Part shown: piece by piece, positions 6,368 to 6,591 of the stretch
Layout of the letters: each line of letters opens with the position of its first letter
Position numbering within the stretch: position 1 is the stretch's first letter
NCBI GenBank assembly: GCA_031258625.1
Contig: JAIRMO010000191.1
Coordinates: forward strand, 1 to 6,591
Reading direction: 5' to 3'
Source of the DNA: Spirochaetaceae bacterium
GTDB taxonomy: Bacteria; Spirochaetota; Spirochaetia; Treponematales; Breznakiellaceae
Length of the DNA stretch: 6,591 bases
Program-made: the position numbers and the translations under genes
Notes under the pieces: generated by a model
The model's database searches: none
What the model was told of the DNA's origin: nothing
Seen by the model: the letters and a program-made list of their open reading frames with translations, nothing else

Positions 6368-6456
6368 GGTTTTAGATTACCATAAAACGCCGGGAAAGGG
6401 AAGACCGGGGCTGTTATTCCCATGATAAACGCATAGAATCGTCTGCCGCCTGGTTA

Positions 6457-6471
6457 CCGCTTGTCTAGCGG
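6457..6471. repeat. Small hairpin ending in AGCGG
   Basis: CCGCT (6457-6461) and AGCGG (6467-6471) form a 5-bp stem with a 5-base loop. The right arm followed by AAAAAAGGCTCCCG loosely resembles the AGCGGAAAGCCCGG at 6553-6566, so it may be a degenerate copy of the same repeat motif. No T-run follows it on either strand, so it is not an intrinsic terminator. Confidence 0.3.
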
Positions 6472-6480
6472 AAAAAAGGC

Positions 6481-6496
6481 TCCCGCGGGAAACGCG
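6481..6496. repeat. Palindrome TCCCGCGGGA with overlapping CGCG hairpin
   Basis: TCCCGCGGGA (6481-6490) is a perfect 10-bp palindrome. Overlapping it, CGCG (6484-6487) can instead pair with CGCG (6493-6496) around a GGAAA loop. It sits directly to the left of the larger structured element and may be part of its outer stem. Confidence 0.4.
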
Positions 6497-6499
6497 CAA

Positions 6500-6564
6500 G
6501 GGATTGAAGCGGTATAATTTTTTGGCAGACCTGTCTGCCAAAAAATTATTTAAGCGGAAAGCCC
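6500..6564. repeat. Symmetrical structured repeat: GGG / AAGCGG / 17-bp palindrome / AAGCGG / CCC
   Basis: The core is a perfect 17-bp inverted repeat (arms 6514-6530 and 6533-6549, reading ATAATTTTTTGGCAGAC on the left) with only CT between the arms. It is bracketed by two direct copies of AAGCGG (6507-6512 and 6552-6557), then by GGG (6500-6502) and CCC (6562-6564), which could close an outer stem. The layout GGGATTGAAGCGG, hairpin, AAGCGGAAAGCCC is symmetrical in a way that suggests a folded RNA/DNA repeat. The alternative is a tiny palindromic insertion with a 6-base target duplication. T precedes and A follows the GC stem on the plus strand, the reverse of a terminator. No coding potential. 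Confidence 0.55.
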
Positions 6565-6566
6565 GG

Positions 6567-6589
6567 TTTCCGGCGCTTTGCGCCGGAAA
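6567..6589. repeat. 10-bp perfect hairpin, GC-rich
   Basis: TTTCCGGCGC (6567-6576) pairs exactly with GCGCCGGAAA (6580-6589) around a TTT loop. It follows the structured element by two bases and probably belongs to the same repeat unit, which continues past the window edge. CCGG within the left arm can also pair with CCGG at 6563-6566, giving a competing small fold. No T-run follows within the window. Confidence 0.5.
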
Positions 6590-6591
6590 TG

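Noticed and set aside
5294..6385. Several plus-strand open frames (5294-5929, 5736-6248, 5957-6385) opposite aroA
   Set aside because: They are Gly/Arg/Pro-rich translations expected opposite GC-rich coding DNA; the minus strand encodes a recognisable AroA.
6368..6440. Promoter for aroA
   Set aside because: TATCAT and TAATCT occur on the minus strand, but neither has a recognisable -35 at suitable spacing.
6514..6549. Palindrome considered as a bidirectional intrinsic terminator
   Set aside because: On either strand the T-run comes before the GC stem and an A-run follows it, which is the wrong order for termination.
6500..6589. CRISPR array or tRNA
   Set aside because: There are no regularly spaced identical repeats with unique spacers, and no cloverleaf or T-loop sequence can be drawn.

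Overview
The window looks like an ordinary bacterial chromosome segment. It is fairly GC-rich with strong C/G runs, and it holds five complete protein genes, one partial gene and a repeat-rich right edge. The gene content and the feel of the proteins suggest a spirochaete, perhaps a Treponema relative of the termite-gut type. This is an impression from recall, not a demonstrated placement; only 'bacterium' is firm.

Left block, minus strand (1-1157): a TatD-family metallohydrolase gene is followed, through a 4-base GTGA overlap, by the start of a DusB-type tRNA-dihydrouridine synthase gene that runs off the left edge. A near-perfect sigma-70 promoter (TTGACA, 17 bases, TATAAT) reads leftward into tatD from the AT-rich gap at 1158-1366.

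Middle, plus strand (1367-2134): a single NarL/LuxR-type response regulator is transcribed divergently from tatD. No sensor kinase lies nearby. The receiver lacks one of its two paired acidic residues, and the protein carries an unusual C-terminal tail. Its Shine-Dalgarno sequence is one arm of a 9-bp inverted repeat.

Right block, minus strand (6367 down to 2154): aroA, trkA and trkH appear to form one operon. aroA (EPSP synthase, shikimate pathway) ends 9 bases before trkA. trkA overlaps trkH by 4 bases (ATGA), so the regulatory and membrane subunits of one Trk potassium-uptake system are translationally coupled. trkH converges on the response regulator with a 19-base gap.

Right edge (6368-6591): no gene is visible. 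This stretch holds a cluster of inverted repeats. The most striking is a perfect 17-bp palindrome flanked by two AAGCGG copies and by GGG/CCC, followed by a separate 10-bp hairpin. It looks like a dispersed structured repeat or small non-autonomous element.

No new multi-gene system is evident. The points most worth following are the structured repeat, substitutions at normally conserved active-site positions in AroA and TatD and in the response regulator's acidic pocket, and a lysine-rich insertion in TrkA.
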